From Heteroruminococcus sp964369885 (GTDB taxonomy: Bacteria > Bacillota > Clostridia > Oscillospirales > Ruminococcaceae): DNA of 64,000 nucleotides. The translations under genes and the position numbers were made by a program. Within the stretch, counting starts at the first letter, position 1; each line of letters begins with the position of its first letter. The stretch spans positions 10,532-74,531 of the forward strand of contig CAYJGQ010000001.1 of assembly GCA_964369885.1 (NCBI GenBank), read 5' to 3'. Below the pieces are notes generated by a model, which did not search any database, was not told where the DNA came from, and saw only the letters and a program-made list of their open reading frames with translations. Shown here piece after piece: positions 41,392-50,467 of the stretch.

Positions 41392-41421
41392 GCCCGTAGA
41401 GCAGCTTCTACGGGCTTTTTT
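41392..41421 (+). terminator. Terminator of the sigma/anti-sigma operon
   Basis: GCCCGTAGAAGC-type stem (GCCCGTAGA and TCTACGGGC arms around GCAGCT) followed by TTTTTT, just after the anti-sigma stop. Confidence 0.88.
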
Positions 41422-41704
41422 CTTACCCCCTAATGCGGCTTTGCCTAATTTTGTGCAGGTATTTATACGGCTTAGATGCGCTTTGCAAAATTGCTTGTGA
41501 GAGGGCTTGGGTGGGTTTATCCTCATATGCGCCGCAATAAAAGAACCGTCCCACCCTCTGCCGGTTTTGACACTGCATTTTGGGGCAAAAAAACAGCAGG
41601 GCCAAAACATGCCCCGCCGTTTTATCGTATAATTTTTAGGTCTGTGTGCCGTGTTGTGTGGAAAACTTTTATTGGGCACTTTTATATGCGTCCTGACATT
41701 TTTT

Positions 41705-42436
41705 CTAAATTACAAAACCGCCGTTGGGGCTTAGCACCTGCCCTGTCACAAACTCGGCCGTGGCAAGGTAAATTATGCTTTGCGCCACCTCATGGGGGGT
41801 GCCTATTCTGCCCAGTGGGGTTTCTGCGCATAGTGTGCCCATGTCCTCGGGGGAAAAGTCGTCGTTCATGGGGGTGTCTATAACCCCCGGGGCAACGCAG
41901 TTTACCCGTATACCCGAGGGGCCAACCTCCTTGGCCAGCGCCTTTGTCATGCCAATTATGGCCGCCTTGGCCGCCGAGTAATGCACCTCGCAGGAGGCCC
42001 CCCCCATGCCCCACACCGACGACACGTTTACAATGCTTCCACTTTGGCGGTTTATCATGTTGGGCAGTGCCCTGCGACAGCACAAAAACATACCTTTGCA
42101 GTTTACCTCAAACATTTCGTCCCACTCGTGTGGGGTTATGTCGGTAAAAAGGCGTTGTCCCGCCTTTCCTGCATTGTTTATGAGGATATCCACAGGGCCT
42201 ATGGTTTTTTCAATCTTACAAAACATCTGCTCTACCTGTTCTTGGTCGGACACATCACAGCACACAGGCAGTGCCACGCCCCCCTGTGAGGTTATTTCGT
42301 CGCACAGGAGGTGGGCCGCTTGTTTTGATTTATTGTAGTTTATGGCCATGGGGTAGCCCTGCTTGGCGCAGAGCTTTGCGGTGGCGGCGCCAATGCCGCC
42401 TGCACCACCGGTTATCAGTACAACAGGGGAGGACAT
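41705..42436 (-). CDS. Short-chain dehydrogenase/reductase
   Basis: 243 residues. Classical SDR: nucleotide motif ITGGAGGIGAATAK, NNAGKAG, catalytic Ser in NVSSVWG and YSAAKAA (Tyr and Lys), and C-terminal GQVLSPNGGFVI. It resembles FabG and the YmfI-type reductase that reduces aminopentanonyl-EF-P; which of these cannot be told. AGGAGG precedes ATG 42436; the 20 upstream codons are rejected. Confidence 0.87.
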   Translation of the reverse strand: MSSPVVLITGGAGGIGAATAKLCAKQGYPMAINYNKSKQAAHLLCDEITSQGGVALPVCCDVSDQEQVEQMFCKIEKTIGPVDILINNAGKAGQRLFTDITPHEWDEMFEVNCKGMFLCCRRALPNMINRQSGSIVNVSSVWGMGGASCEVHYSAAKAAIIGMTKALAKEVGPSGIRVNCVAPGVIDTPMNDDFSPEDMGTLCAETPLGRIGTPHEVAQSIIYLATAEFVTGQVLSPNGGFVI

Positions 42437-42498
42437 AGCCCACCTCCTAATGTTTATTTGACTAAAATCTATTTTTGTGTGGACAGTTTGCCACAAGT

Positions 42499-44370
42499 CT
42501 ACTCCATCCGCCCGGGAATTAGCACACCACTTCGTGCGGCCAATATGCCACTGCGAGGGTCCCAGCTACCCACCGCAAAGTGTTCTTGGTCGGGCACAAA
42601 CCCCATGGGAAGCAGGAAGGTGACATGCTGATGCCCCGTGTTAAGCAGTACCGCCACGGCACGATCTCCCTCCCTGCGCAGGTATGCGCAGTACTGCCTT
42701 TCGGCGCACAGTGCGGTAAAGTCACCCTCGGCAAACAGCCCGTGTGAGCGTCGGAACTGCCCAAGCTTTTCAAAAAACTCCAACAAGTCTACATTTTCAT
42801 GCCCCCACGGGTAGCACACCCTATTAAATGGGTCACGGTATCCCGTCATGCCGGCCTCGTCGCCATAATACAGGCAGGGTATACCCGGCAGGGTGTATTG
42901 CAGCAGTGCGGCAAGCTTTAGGCGCTTTGTGGCTATGCTGTAATTTTTCTCTGACATAAGGTGGTGCATGGCCTGCCATGTGCGGTCACGGGAGTTCATG
43001 GGTTCACCGCCAAGGCGGGTAAGGGCACGCTCCACATCGTGTGTCGAGAGAAAGTTCATTAACAAATCGCAGACGCATTTTGGGTAGTTTTCCAGTATGC
43101 TTGACACCGAGTATATAAACTCCTCACCGCCACCGCCACACACAAAGGCCAGTATGGCATCACGGAAGGGGTAGTTCATAACGCTGTCAAGTTGTCCGCC
43201 CAGCAGGTAGCGCCGCCGTTCGCCGTAGGCAAATTTTGTCGAGGCATCCTCCCACACCTCCCCAAGCACAAGGGCATCGGGGTGGCGTTCCTTTATTCCA
43301 CGGCGCAGTGCATCAAGAAACAGGTCGGGCAGCTCGTCGGCCACATCCAGTCGCCAACCATCGGCCCCAAGGCTTAGCCATTTATCCAGCACACCATCCT
43401 CTCCACAAATAAATTTGCGGTATGACGGCGTGTTTTCTTGCACATTTGGCAGGGTGTCAAACCCCCACCACGAGTCATAACTGTTGGGATGCTCCCCAAA
43501 AGAAAACCACTGGTAATATGCGCTGTCGGGGCCTTCATATGCCCCTTTGGCGTCGTAGCGGCCCTCTCGGTCAAAGTATATGCTGTCGCTTCCTGTATGG
43601 GAAAACACCCCGTCCAGCATAATGCCAATACCCATCTCTTTGGCCTCTCTGCAAAGCCGCACAAAGTCCTCCTGATTGCCCAAAAGCGGATCTATGCGGC
43701 GGTAGTCGGCGGTGTTGTAACGATGGTTTGAATGGGCCTCAAAAATTGGGTTTAGGTATATTGTTGTAACCCCCATCCTGGCCAGGTGGGGCAACTTTTG
43801 GCGTATTCCCTCAAGGTCGCCCCCAAAGTAATCATTTGGGCGGTATATGCCGTCGGGGTCGGGCTGATATTTTGGCAGTGCGCCCCAGTCCTCCCGCATA
43901 ATGCGGTCATCCGGCACCCCCTCTTTTGGGGTTTTGCTGTTGCAAAAACGGTCGGGAAATATTTGATACATTATGCCACCCTTAAATTTATCGGGGGTGG
44001 TAAAGTCATGGTCGTATACCGTGAGGGCCCACATCTCGCCGGTGGCACCAATTTGTGCATTGCCGTGATGCCCCTTTAGCATCAGCACCTCCTTGCCCTC
44101 TTTCCACATAATGAAGCGGTAAAAATACAGCCCTGCAAGCGGTATCGAGAACTCGGCCATGTAGCAGTTTGGCCTGTCGGGGTGGGGGACCATGCCCACA
44201 AGGGTAAATGGCTTGTGAAAGCGGTCGGCCTCAAATATTTCTATTCTGGGGGCGTAGATGTCGCACTCGGGCAGGGTATCAATGCAAATTTGCACCGTTT
44301 CGCCCTCACGCAGTGCGCCAAAAGGCATCTTAAAATGCCTGTCAAAACTGTTGTAGTAACAATGTGACAT
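42499..44370 (-). CDS. GH13 alpha-glycosidase (neopullulanase/cyclomaltodextrinase-like)
   Basis: 623 residues. N-terminal beta domain (about 1-125) is followed by the GH13 barrel: DGVFSHTG, nucleophile Asp in GWRLDVADEL, acid Glu in LGEVWED, and Asp in FLSTHDVERA. A C-terminal beta domain follows. Hydrolyses alpha-glucans or cyclodextrins; no signal peptide is seen, so it acts in the cytosol. AGGTGG precedes ATG 44370. Upstream of the SDR gene by 62 bases. Confidence 0.93.
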   Translation of the reverse strand: MSHCYYNSFDRHFKMPFGALREGETVQICIDTLPECDIYAPRIEIFEADRFHKPFTLVGMVPHPDRPNCYMAEFSIPLAGLYFYRFIMWKEGKEVLMLKGHHGNAQIGATGEMWALTVYDHDFTTPDKFKGGIMYQIFPDRFCNSKTPKEGVPDDRIMREDWGALPKYQPDPDGIYRPNDYFGGDLEGIRQKLPHLARMGVTTIYLNPIFEAHSNHRYNTADYRRIDPLLGNQEDFVRLCREAKEMGIGIMLDGVFSHTGSDSIYFDREGRYDAKGAYEGPDSAYYQWFSFGEHPNSYDSWWGFDTLPNVQENTPSYRKFICGEDGVLDKWLSLGADGWRLDVADELPDLFLDALRRGIKERHPDALVLGEVWEDASTKFAYGERRRYLLGGQLDSVMNYPFRDAILAFVCGGGGEEFIYSVSSILENYPKCVCDLLMNFLSTHDVERALTRLGGEPMNSRDRTWQAMHHLMSEKNYSIATKRLKLAALLQYTLPGIPCLYYGDEAGMTGYRDPFNRVCYPWGHENVDLLEFFEKLGQFRRSHGLFAEGDFTALCAERQYCAYLRREGDRAVAVLLNTGHQHVTFLLPMGFVPDQEHFAVGSWDPRSGILAARSGVLIPGRME

Positions 44371-44525
44371 AAAAACCACCTACCTAAATTTGGGTTGCTA
44401 AAACCTGCAAACCGCCAAGATTTACCCTTAAATTATTCCTGCTACTGCGTGGTTTTAGCTGAGCTTAGTTATATTCTTAAACTTAATTGCCACAAAATAT
44501 GCGGCCAACCTTTGTTTTTTCGGCC

Positions 44526-44568
44526 AAAAAAAGCTCCACTACATCTCAATTATATCATGTAGTGGAGC
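44526..44568 (-). terminator. lexA-hflX operon terminator
   Basis: On the minus strand GCTCCACTACAT and ATGTAGTGGAGC form a perfect 12-bp stem followed by a T-run (44526-44532), 58 bases after the hflX stop. Confidence 0.9.
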
Positions 44569-44625
44569 AAAATGCTATTAATAATGTTAATTTTTGGTAA
44601 AACTATTATTGCCTTAGTACAAAAT

Positions 44626-45873
44626 TTACATGTGAATGTAGTCTTTTACCAAATCAAAACAGCTACTTGGGACAAAAGCCTCCAAAATAATGCCCTCCTG
44701 GGCATACTCACGGCTTAAAACCTTGCCGCCACGGTCGATAATTTGGTGCTCCACATGGGCCTGTGCATAGGGCAGTAGCAGGCAAAACTTGCCTCGGTTT
44801 TTGGGCAACATCTCGCCCAGTCGTTCCAACATGTTTTGCACGCCGTAGCCCGTTTTGGCCGATATTGCCACGCTGTCGGCATCAAGTATTGTGGGGGGGT
44901 AGGGCAGGCGGTCGCACTTGTTTAGCACCGTTAACATGGGGGTGGCACCGGCGCCAAGCTCCTCTATAAGCTCACGGGTTACGGCCATCTGCTCGTCACG
45001 GGCAGGGTCGGTGATGTCGCACACGCCAAGCAGCACGTCGGCGTGCACCGCCTCCTCCAATGTGGAGGAAAAGGCCTGCACCAAATGATGTGGCAGGCGG
45101 CGCACAAAACCCACCGTGTCTATTAACACCACACGGGTGCCGTCCCCAAGGGTTAGGGCACGGGCGGTGGGGTCAAGGGTGGCAAAGAGCTTATCCTCAC
45201 ACAGCACACCTGCCCCTGTAAGGTGCTCCAGCAGGGTGGATTTACCCACGTTGGTGTAGCCCACAATGGCCACGGTGGGCACCTCGTTTTGTTTGCGGCG
45301 GCGGCGCACAAGCTCTCGGTGGCGCGTGAGCTGTTCCAGCTGTCGCTCCAGCGAAGATATGCGGCTGCGTATGTGGCGGCGGTCGCTCTCAAGCTTTGTT
45401 TCACCCGGGCCACGGGTGCCAATGCCGCCACCAAGGCGAGAAAGCTCGGTGCCCTGCCCTGCAAGCCGTGGCAGGCGGTATTTTTGCTGGGCAAGCTCAA
45501 CCTGCAAACGCCCTGCGGCCGTGTGGGCACGCTGGGCAAAAATATCGAGTATAAGTGTGGTTCGGTCGACAATGGGGCAACCACATATTTTTTCTATATT
45601 GCGCTGTTGGGTGGCGCTTAGCTCCCGATCAAATATTATTATGTCAACCTCGTGCGCCTCTACAAAGTCGGCCATTTCCTCAAGGCGCCCCGAGCCAAGG
45701 CAGGTGGCCGGATGGGGAGATTGCCGCTTTGCACTGACCCTGCCCACCACCTCGGCACCGGCCGTGTAGGCAAGCTCGGCCAGCTCATCCAGCGACTGCT
45801 CTATGTCGTATTCGCCTGTGTCCAGCGCCGCCAGCAGTGCGGTTTGTATCTCGGTTTGTTGGTTTGAGTGCAT
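44626..45873 (-). CDS. hflX: Ribosome-associated GTPase HflX
   Basis: 415 residues. N-terminal HflX domain with SATQQRNIEKICGCPIVDRT and glycine-rich GGGIGTRGPGETKLESDRR; GTPase motifs GYTNVGKSTL, DTVGFVRRLPHHL and NKCD. Splits stalled ribosomes under stress. Nineteen bases after lexA, so it is likely in the SOS-controlled transcript, an arrangement seen in Clostridia. AAAGGAGC precedes the ATG. Confidence 0.96.
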   Translation of the reverse strand: MHSNQQTEIQTALLAALDTGEYDIEQSLDELAELAYTAGAEVVGRVSAKRQSPHPATCLGSGRLEEMADFVEAHEVDIIIFDRELSATQQRNIEKICGCPIVDRTTLILDIFAQRAHTAAGRLQVELAQQKYRLPRLAGQGTELSRLGGGIGTRGPGETKLESDRRHIRSRISSLERQLEQLTRHRELVRRRRKQNEVPTVAIVGYTNVGKSTLLEHLTGAGVLCEDKLFATLDPTARALTLGDGTRVVLIDTVGFVRRLPHHLVQAFSSTLEEAVHADVLLGVCDITDPARDEQMAVTRELIEELGAGATPMLTVLNKCDRLPYPPTILDADSVAISAKTGYGVQNMLERLGEMLPKNRGKFCLLLPYAQAHVEHQIIDRGGKVLSREYAQEGIILEAFVPSSCFDLVKDYIHM

Positions 45874-45892
45874 ATTGCTCCTTTAATTATGG

Positions 45893-46480
45893 CTATTCAT
45901 AGTGGCGAATACAGGCCACCACCTGCCCTAAAATAGAAAGGTCGTCGGTATATATGGGCTGCATTGTATCGTTTTCGGGTTGCAGGCGAAAACCGCCATT
46001 TTCACGGTAAAAACGCTTCACCGTGGTTTCTTCCTCAAGAAGTGCCACCACAATTTGACCATTTTCGGCCGAGGCCGTGCGACGCACCACAATTACATCG
46101 CCATCAAATATGCCTGCATTTATCATGCTTTGTCCGTCAATGCGCAGGGCAAAATGCTCGCCACCGCCTCGGTTGCAGTAGTAGGGGATGTAGTCGGTGT
46201 GTTCCTGCACCGCCAAAGCCGGCATACCGGCCGTAACCCTGCCCAGTAGGGGCACCATTTTGGGGGCATTTGCTCCACCAAGGCGTATCGAGCGATTAAG
46301 CCCCTCGCTTCGGCTTATATATCCACCTTGTTCCAGCTCTCCAAGGTAGCGGTGAGCTGTCGAGGTTGATTTTATTCCAAGCTCGGCGCATATCTCTCGC
46401 ACGGTGGGGGGCACCTCGGTGCCGCTTCGGCTACGAATATAGTTTAATATGGCCATTGCTTTTTGGCTTAATTCTTTCAT
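45893..46480 (-). CDS. lexA: SOS repressor LexA
   Basis: 195 residues. N-terminal winged HTH (PPTVREICAELGIKSTSTAH) and C-terminal S24 autoprotease with scissile A84-G85 (TAGMPA), nucleophile S118 (GQSM) and K155 (VKRFY). A LexA-box palindrome lies across its promoter, so it represses itself. AAACGGTTGG...GGAGG precedes the ATG by six bases. Confidence 0.96.
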   Translation of the reverse strand: MKELSQKAMAILNYIRSRSGTEVPPTVREICAELGIKSTSTAHRYLGELEQGGYISRSEGLNRSIRLGGANAPKMVPLLGRVTAGMPALAVQEHTDYIPYYCNRGGGEHFALRIDGQSMINAGIFDGDVIVVRRTASAENGQIVVALLEEETTVKRFYRENGGFRLQPENDTMQPIYTDDLSILGQVVACIRHYE

Positions 46481-46577
46481 GGTGGGTCCTCCAAACGGTT
46501 GGAATGTATGCTGTCCTTCACAATTTTACAATTTGTGTGTAATATTTACAATCTACGACAAATATTAAGGTGGATTT

Positions 46578-46606
46578 AGTATATCATACATCGCCCTAAA
46601 ACGCAA
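46578..46606 (-). promoter_or_regulatory. lexA promoter
   Basis: TTGCGT (46601-46606), 17 bases, TATACT (46578-46583) on the minus strand; the -35 overlaps the LexA box. Confidence 0.72.
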
Positions 46607-46618
46607 ACATATGTTTGC
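46603..46618. promoter_or_regulatory. LexA box (Cheo-type palindrome)
   Basis: GCAAACATATGTTTGC is a perfect 16-bp palindrome. Compared with the Bacillus consensus CGAACRNRYGTTYG it has A for G at one place. Overlaps the -35 box of the lexA-hflX operon. Confidence 0.8.
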
Positions 46619-46650
46619 TATTATATGGCTTTGCGCCTTGACATATTACA

Positions 46651-46693
46651 AAAAGGCCGAACCTCCACAGGTGGGAGATTCGGCCTTTATTTT
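46651..46693 (-). terminator. Terminator after the AIM24-family gene
   Basis: AAAGGCCGAATCTCCCAC and GTGGAGGTTCGGCCTTTT form a long stem with T-run on the minus strand, right after the stop of the AIM24-family gene. Confidence 0.87.
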
Positions 46694-46700
46694 TGGCAAA

Positions 46701-47372
46701 TTATTTGCTGGGTATGTAGGGGATAATAAGCCCTGCAATGTTGGGTATTGTCATGGATTGTAGGTAAACCTTGCCGGGGCCTGTGATAACGGTGTCGATA
46801 ACACCCTCACTGCCAAACAGCATGTTTTTAACGCCCTTTACCATTTCAATATCCATCTGGCAGGTTTCGTCCATAACGGCCAAAACGCCGGTATCGCACT
46901 TAATAACCTCGCCGGGATTTAGGGTGTACTCGGTGCAGTGGCCCGAAACCTCAAGGAACACTGTGCCGGGGCCGGTTACCTTTTGCATGATAAAGCCCTC
47001 GCCGCCAAACATGCCACTGCCAATCTTCTTATTAAAGTACATGGACAGCTCCACGCCATCGGTTGCGGCCAAGAAGGAGCTTTTCTGGCAAATAACACTC
47101 TCGCCTGCGGCAAGCTCACGAACAAGTATGCACCCGGGGAAACTTGAGGCAAATCCAATTTCACAGTCTTCCTGTGCTGTGTAGTGGCTCATGAAAAGGC
47201 TCTCACCACTTAGGAGTCTGCCCAACATTTTTTTGGCACCGCCGCCCTTGGTTTCAAGGTTTACCGCACCCTTTGACCAGGTTCTGCCGCCGGATTCACT
47301 AACCATACCCTCGCCTGCATTTAGTTTGCACAGTGCAACAGGTAACGAGCCGCCCTCAATAGTATAGGTCAT
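46701..47372 (-). CDS. AIM24 / TIGR00266 family protein
   Basis: 223 residues with many glycine-bounded beta strands: EGGSLPVALCKLNAGEGMVS, SGESLFMSHYTA, GPGTVFLEVSGH, LNPGEVIKCDTGVLAVMDET, FGSEGVIDTVITGPGKVYLQ. This is the repetitive beta-prism pattern of AIM24-like bacterial proteins, function unknown. ATG 47372 follows GGGAGG; the 32-codon extension is rejected. Confidence 0.88.
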   Translation of the reverse strand: MTYTIEGGSLPVALCKLNAGEGMVSESGGRTWSKGAVNLETKGGGAKKMLGRLLSGESLFMSHYTAQEDCEIGFASSFPGCILVRELAAGESVICQKSSFLAATDGVELSMYFNKKIGSGMFGGEGFIMQKVTGPGTVFLEVSGHCTEYTLNPGEVIKCDTGVLAVMDETCQMDIEMVKGVKNMLFGSEGVIDTVITGPGKVYLQSMTIPNIAGLIIPYIPSK

Positions 47373-47417
47373 AGTATTTATTTCCTCCCAAAAATTTTTT
47401 TGTGCATTGTAGCTAAA

Positions 47418-47446
47418 ATTATACAACACAACAAAGGTAAAGTAAA
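47418..47446 (-). promoter_or_regulatory. Promoter of the AIM24-family gene
   Basis: TTTACT (47441-47446), 17 bases, TATAAT (47418-47423) on the minus strand. Confidence 0.6.
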
Positions 47447-47489
47447 TGTGCAAAATGGCACATTTCAAGCGCTAAAAATATAAACTTTT

Positions 47490-47522
47490 CCCCCCACTTT
47501 AGTTATGGATAGGGTGGGGGGG
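47490..47522 (-). terminator. Possible terminator at the end of the type VII locus
   Basis: CCCCCCAC and GTGGGGGG arms on the minus strand, followed by an A/T-rich stretch with only a short T-run, just after the lipoprotein stop. Confidence 0.5.
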
Positions 47523-47540
47523 AAGCTCTGAAAATCGATA

Positions 47541-47993
47541 TTATTCAAATGAAATGTTGTTTACAACCTTTCCATCGGCATCATACTCAACAAAAAGGGT
47601 TATGGCACTAATTTCGGTCATATTTAGGTTGATGTACTCGTAGGAATCGTCAACCTCATCGTTTGTGTAAAGATCAAAGGTTTCGCCGGCCGCACCTGTG
47701 TATTCGGAGGTTATATCCACGGTGGTTCCATCGGGCACAATGTAGCCCTCGGGCAGTATGTTTTCGCCCCAGTCGTCACCGCTTGAAGCCTTTATGCGGA
47801 TGTCGGTAAGGGCCACGGTGGTATTGTTGGTCAGCGAAAAACTAAGCTGATACAGCTGGTCGCCACCCTCGGCTGTGTCTGCCGTGGCGCCGTCGCCTAT
47901 TGGCAGTTCGGTCAGTGGCTGTTTTGACGAGCACCCCACACTTAGGGCAAGCATCAAAAGCATGGCTAACATTAGCGGTAAAATTCTACGCAT
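47541..47993 (-). CDS. Putative lipoprotein at the end of the type VII locus
   Basis: 150 residues. Signal peptide with lipobox SVGC (Cys 21). The mature part looks like a small beta sandwich (LYQLSFSLTNNTTVALTDIR, TTVDITSEYTGAAGETFDLY). No family recognised. AAAAGGAG precedes the ATG. It lies 49 bases after the glycine-rich protein gene and may be part of the secretion operon. Confidence 0.72.
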   Translation of the reverse strand: MRRILPLMLAMLLMLALSVGCSSKQPLTELPIGDGATADTAEGGDQLYQLSFSLTNNTTVALTDIRIKASSGDDWGENILPEGYIVPDGTTVDITSEYTGAAGETFDLYTNDEVDDSYEYINLNMTEISAITLFVEYDADGKVVNNISFE

Positions 47994-48042
47994 AACTTTA
48001 TCTCCTTTTACTTTGTAATAAATTATACAGTCATGTTGTGTA

Positions 48043-48801
48043 CTATTTTTGCTCTATGTCGCTCAGGCGTTTTCGGGCTTCGGCCAGGGCCTTTTCGGCA
48101 TCGTAGTCCTCCTCGGCCTTTTGCTTATCGGCGGTTTTATCTTCATTTTTCTTACCAAATATTTTTTGTGCGCCAACTACGCCGGCCGCACCTGCCAAGC
48201 CACCTGCCACACCGGCCGCGCCTGCCACGTTGGACTGCGCCGCACTGGCGGCATCGGCGGCGGCAACACCTGCCGTTCCGGCCGAGGCGCTGTCATAACC
48301 GCCTGCCGAGTAGTCCGACGACCCGCTGCCCGAGGTGGCAAAGTTTTTAACGCCGTCGGCCGTTGCGGCATCAGACGCACTGGAGTAGTCGGCCCCTGTG
48401 CCGGGGGTGTCGGTGTAGTCCATGCTACCTCCCGAGTATCCTCCGCCACCGCCACCGCCGTCCGAATTGCCCGACCCCACAACCACGGGGTTTTTGTAAA
48501 AGTCGCGGTTGCAGGCCTTAATGCCCTCGGTGTTTTTCACCGACTTAATCTCAACCCCCGAATATTCCTCAATGGCGGCCTGAAGTGTTTCGCCCGCCAC
48601 CGAGATAATCATGGAGCGCTCGTTTAGCTGTTCGGACATTTTGTTTAGGTTGTTTCGCACCTGCAGCAGCATTTCACCCTCGCCAAGCTTTGGGGCAATG
48701 CCTTTTAGGGTGTCGCTGTAACTTAGCAGGCTGGTCGAAATTTTTTTTAGTTCTTCGGCCTGTTGGCCCAATAGCTTATATGACACCTTGTACCCTGCCA
48801 T
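48043..48801 (-). CDS. Glycine/alanine-rich protein of the type VII locus
   Basis: 252 residues in three parts: an N-terminal helical hairpin-like region (KLLGQQAEELKKISTSLLSY...NNLNKMSEQLNERS, about 1-95), a low-complexity Gly/Ser/Ala middle (GNSDGGGGGGGYSGG), and a hydrophobic Ala/Gly stretch (VAGAAGVAGGLAGAAGVVGA) before a charged helix. No W-x-G motif. The N-terminal helices and its place right after four WXG100 genes suggest a secreted or membrane-inserted partner/effector; function unknown. Confidence 0.6.
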   Translation of the reverse strand: MAGYKVSYKLLGQQAEELKKISTSLLSYSDTLKGIAPKLGEGEMLLQVRNNLNKMSEQLNERSMIISVAGETLQAAIEEYSGVEIKSVKNTEGIKACNRDFYKNPVVVGSGNSDGGGGGGGYSGGSMDYTDTPGTGADYSSASDAATADGVKNFATSGSGSSDYSAGGYDSASAGTAGVAAADAASAAQSNVAGAAGVAGGLAGAAGVVGAQKIFGKKNEDKTADKQKAEEDYDAEKALAEARKRLSDIEQK

Positions 48802-48815
48802 GATGTTTCCTCCCC

Positions 48816-49142
48816 TCAGCGCATTGTATTACTTGGAAGCTTTGGCAAATTCTCGGCCGCATCTGTAATTTCTTTTTCACTGCGCTCGTAAGCATCGGCC
48901 GTGTCATAAAGCGCCTTTATGGTTTTGGAAAGGGTTTGAAGGTAGTTTTCGCAGTTTTTCTTAATACCCTCAAAGCTTGTATAATAGGCAGTGGCGGCAG
49001 GGCCGGTCCAAACATCCCTAAGTTTTTGGGTTTCGGTGCCTGCCTGCTCCATGTTGCTGCGGTATGTGCCGTACACCTTATCAAGTTCCTGTGCGGCCTG
49101 TCTTAGTCGTTGGGGATTTACGGTAATCTCGGAGCTTGCCAT
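48816..49142 (-). CDS. WXG100-family protein 5
   Basis: 108 residues, two helices with the turn motif VWTGPAATAYYTSF (W-x-G). Starts SSEITVNPQRLRQAAQELDK. Such proteins are small helical-hairpin substrates of type VII secretion. AAAAGGAG precedes the ATG. Fourth in a row of four adjacent paralogous genes, which are strongly diverged from each other. Confidence 0.9.
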   Translation of the reverse strand: MASSEITVNPQRLRQAAQELDKVYGTYRSNMEQAGTETQKLRDVWTGPAATAYYTSFEGIKKNCENYLQTLSKTIKALYDTADAYERSEKEITDAAENLPKLPSNTMR

Positions 49143-49205
49143 TGTGTTATCTCCTTTTCTATCAATACTGTTTTGCCCCCCCTGCAGGGTTGGCGGTGGT
49201 TAAAC

Positions 49206-49511
49206 TTAACCCTTTGGCAATGTGGAGCGAATAAGATCGGCCACGCTGGATTCCTGCTTGCTGTAACTTGTGGCAATTTGGGCAAGGGTTTGGGAGGTGT
49301 TTTGCACAAGCTTTGACATGTTTGAAAGCTCGGGGGCATTTTGCTTGTATGCGTTTAGGTACACCGTGGCGGCCTCGCCCTGCCACTCGGTTTTTACCAC
49401 CTCCATAATATCTGCAAGCAAATGCTCGTTTTGCACAAGCGATGTATATATTTTCTCCATCTCGGAGGAGGCCTGTTTTAGCCTACTTATGTTTACCTGA
49501 CTGGTTGACAT
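49206..49511 (-). CDS. WXG100-family protein 4
   Basis: 101 residues: NISRLKQASSEMEKIYTSLV, turn EWQGEAATVYLNAY, second helix LSNMSKLVQNTSQTLAQIA. The frame opens at a GTG within the ribosome site AAAGGAG; the ATG at 49511 is preferred. Confidence 0.9.
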   Translation of the reverse strand: MSTSQVNISRLKQASSEMEKIYTSLVQNEHLLADIMEVVKTEWQGEAATVYLNAYKQNAPELSNMSKLVQNTSQTLAQIATSYSKQESSVADLIRSTLPKG

Positions 49512-49546
49512 GGATAAAACCACTCCTTTGCAGTTTACTGTTTAGC

Positions 49547-49849
49547 TCAAAGCCCCTGCGCCGACTGTTTTGCGGCTTCCTCGGCCTGTTTCATTTTTTG
49601 TGCGGCCTCAATTAAAAATTCGGATGTATCGTGCAGGAATTTTGCCTGTTTTTCAAGGTCTTCGTGTACCCTTACAAGGTAGTTGTGAAATTTTTTGCCG
49701 CTATCGCCTGTCCACGAGGCCTCAATGCTTCCTGTAATGTCGCCAAGGGCCTTACAGCATCTGGACTGCATGTCGGTGGCGGCATCTTTAATTATATTGG
49801 CCTGATTTACCGTCTGGTTGTAGTCAAATTTAATACCTGAACCTGACAT
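49547..49849 (-). CDS. WXG100-family protein 3
   Basis: 100 residues: IKFDYNQTVNQANIIKDAAT, turn SWTGDSGKKFHNYL, long second helix ending KMKQAEEAAKQSAQGL. It has two cysteines (CC) in the first helix. GAGGTG precedes two ATGs; the second (49849) has the better spacing. Confidence 0.9.
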   Translation of the reverse strand: MSGSGIKFDYNQTVNQANIIKDAATDMQSRCCKALGDITGSIEASWTGDSGKKFHNYLVRVHEDLEKQAKFLHDTSEFLIEAAQKMKQAEEAAKQSAQGL

Positions 49850-49870
49850 CATCTCACCTCATTTTGGCTG

Positions 49871-50197
49871 TTATCTCATCGAGTTTGCATCAAATCCCAA
49901 GGTCTTGCTTTCTTCCTCTACCGCCTTTTCGTACTGGTCGTACACCCCGGCCAGCTCGTTTAGGGTTTTGCGGTAGGCGGCAAGGTTTGTCGAAATAACG
50001 CTGCCACTGTTTTTCATGGCGGCCGACACCGCCTTTATTTTATCCGAGGTGTCGCCCTGCCAAGCACTGCGCAGTGAGTTAAGCTCTCGGATGTATCGCT
50101 CAAAGGCCTCGGCAATCTGCTTTTGCGCCTTGGAAACCTCATCGGCTGCTGTTGTAAACGCTTTTATATCAACCTTAATCTCGCCTTCTCCGGCCAA
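49871..50197 (-). CDS. WXG100-family protein 2
   Basis: 108 residues from TTG, which follows AAAGGAGG. IKAFTTAADEVSKAQKQIAE, turn AWQGDTSDKIKAV, second helix NLAAYRKTLNELAGVYDQYE. Its C-terminus FDANSMR resembles the end of WXG100 protein 5 (LPSNTMR), the only hint of a shared C-terminal signal. Confidence 0.9.
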   Translation of the reverse strand: MAGEGEIKVDIKAFTTAADEVSKAQKQIAEAFERYIRELNSLRSAWQGDTSDKIKAVSAAMKNSGSVISTNLAAYRKTLNELAGVYDQYEKAVEEESKTLGFDANSMR

Positions 50198-50467
50198 AAC
50201 AATCCCTCCTTTATGCCCTTTGATTTTATATTTTATACCCCCTGGTACCGCTTAAATCTTTATAGGGGGAAGACGGCGAGAAGGTTGCAGGGCCTCCCGC
50301 CGCCTATTTTGTTTAAGGCACAGGGAGTGCAGGTAGGCAGCTCCTCGGTGGGGTATACCAAGAATTTGCCAAGCTCCCCAGCGCCAATAAACAACATATC
50401 ATTAACCCGCAAAATATTCTGCGTGTTACCACCCACAGCCACGGGCCGTGGGGGCTTTGTCCTTTGC

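Noticed and set aside
50260..50442. A minus-strand 60-codon frame between WXG100 genes (MAVGGNTQNILRVNDMLFIG...)
   Set aside because: Looks somewhat protein-like, but no ribosome site precedes it, codon choice (for example TTC) differs from its neighbours, and its start overlaps a GC-rich hairpin. It might be a decayed gene.
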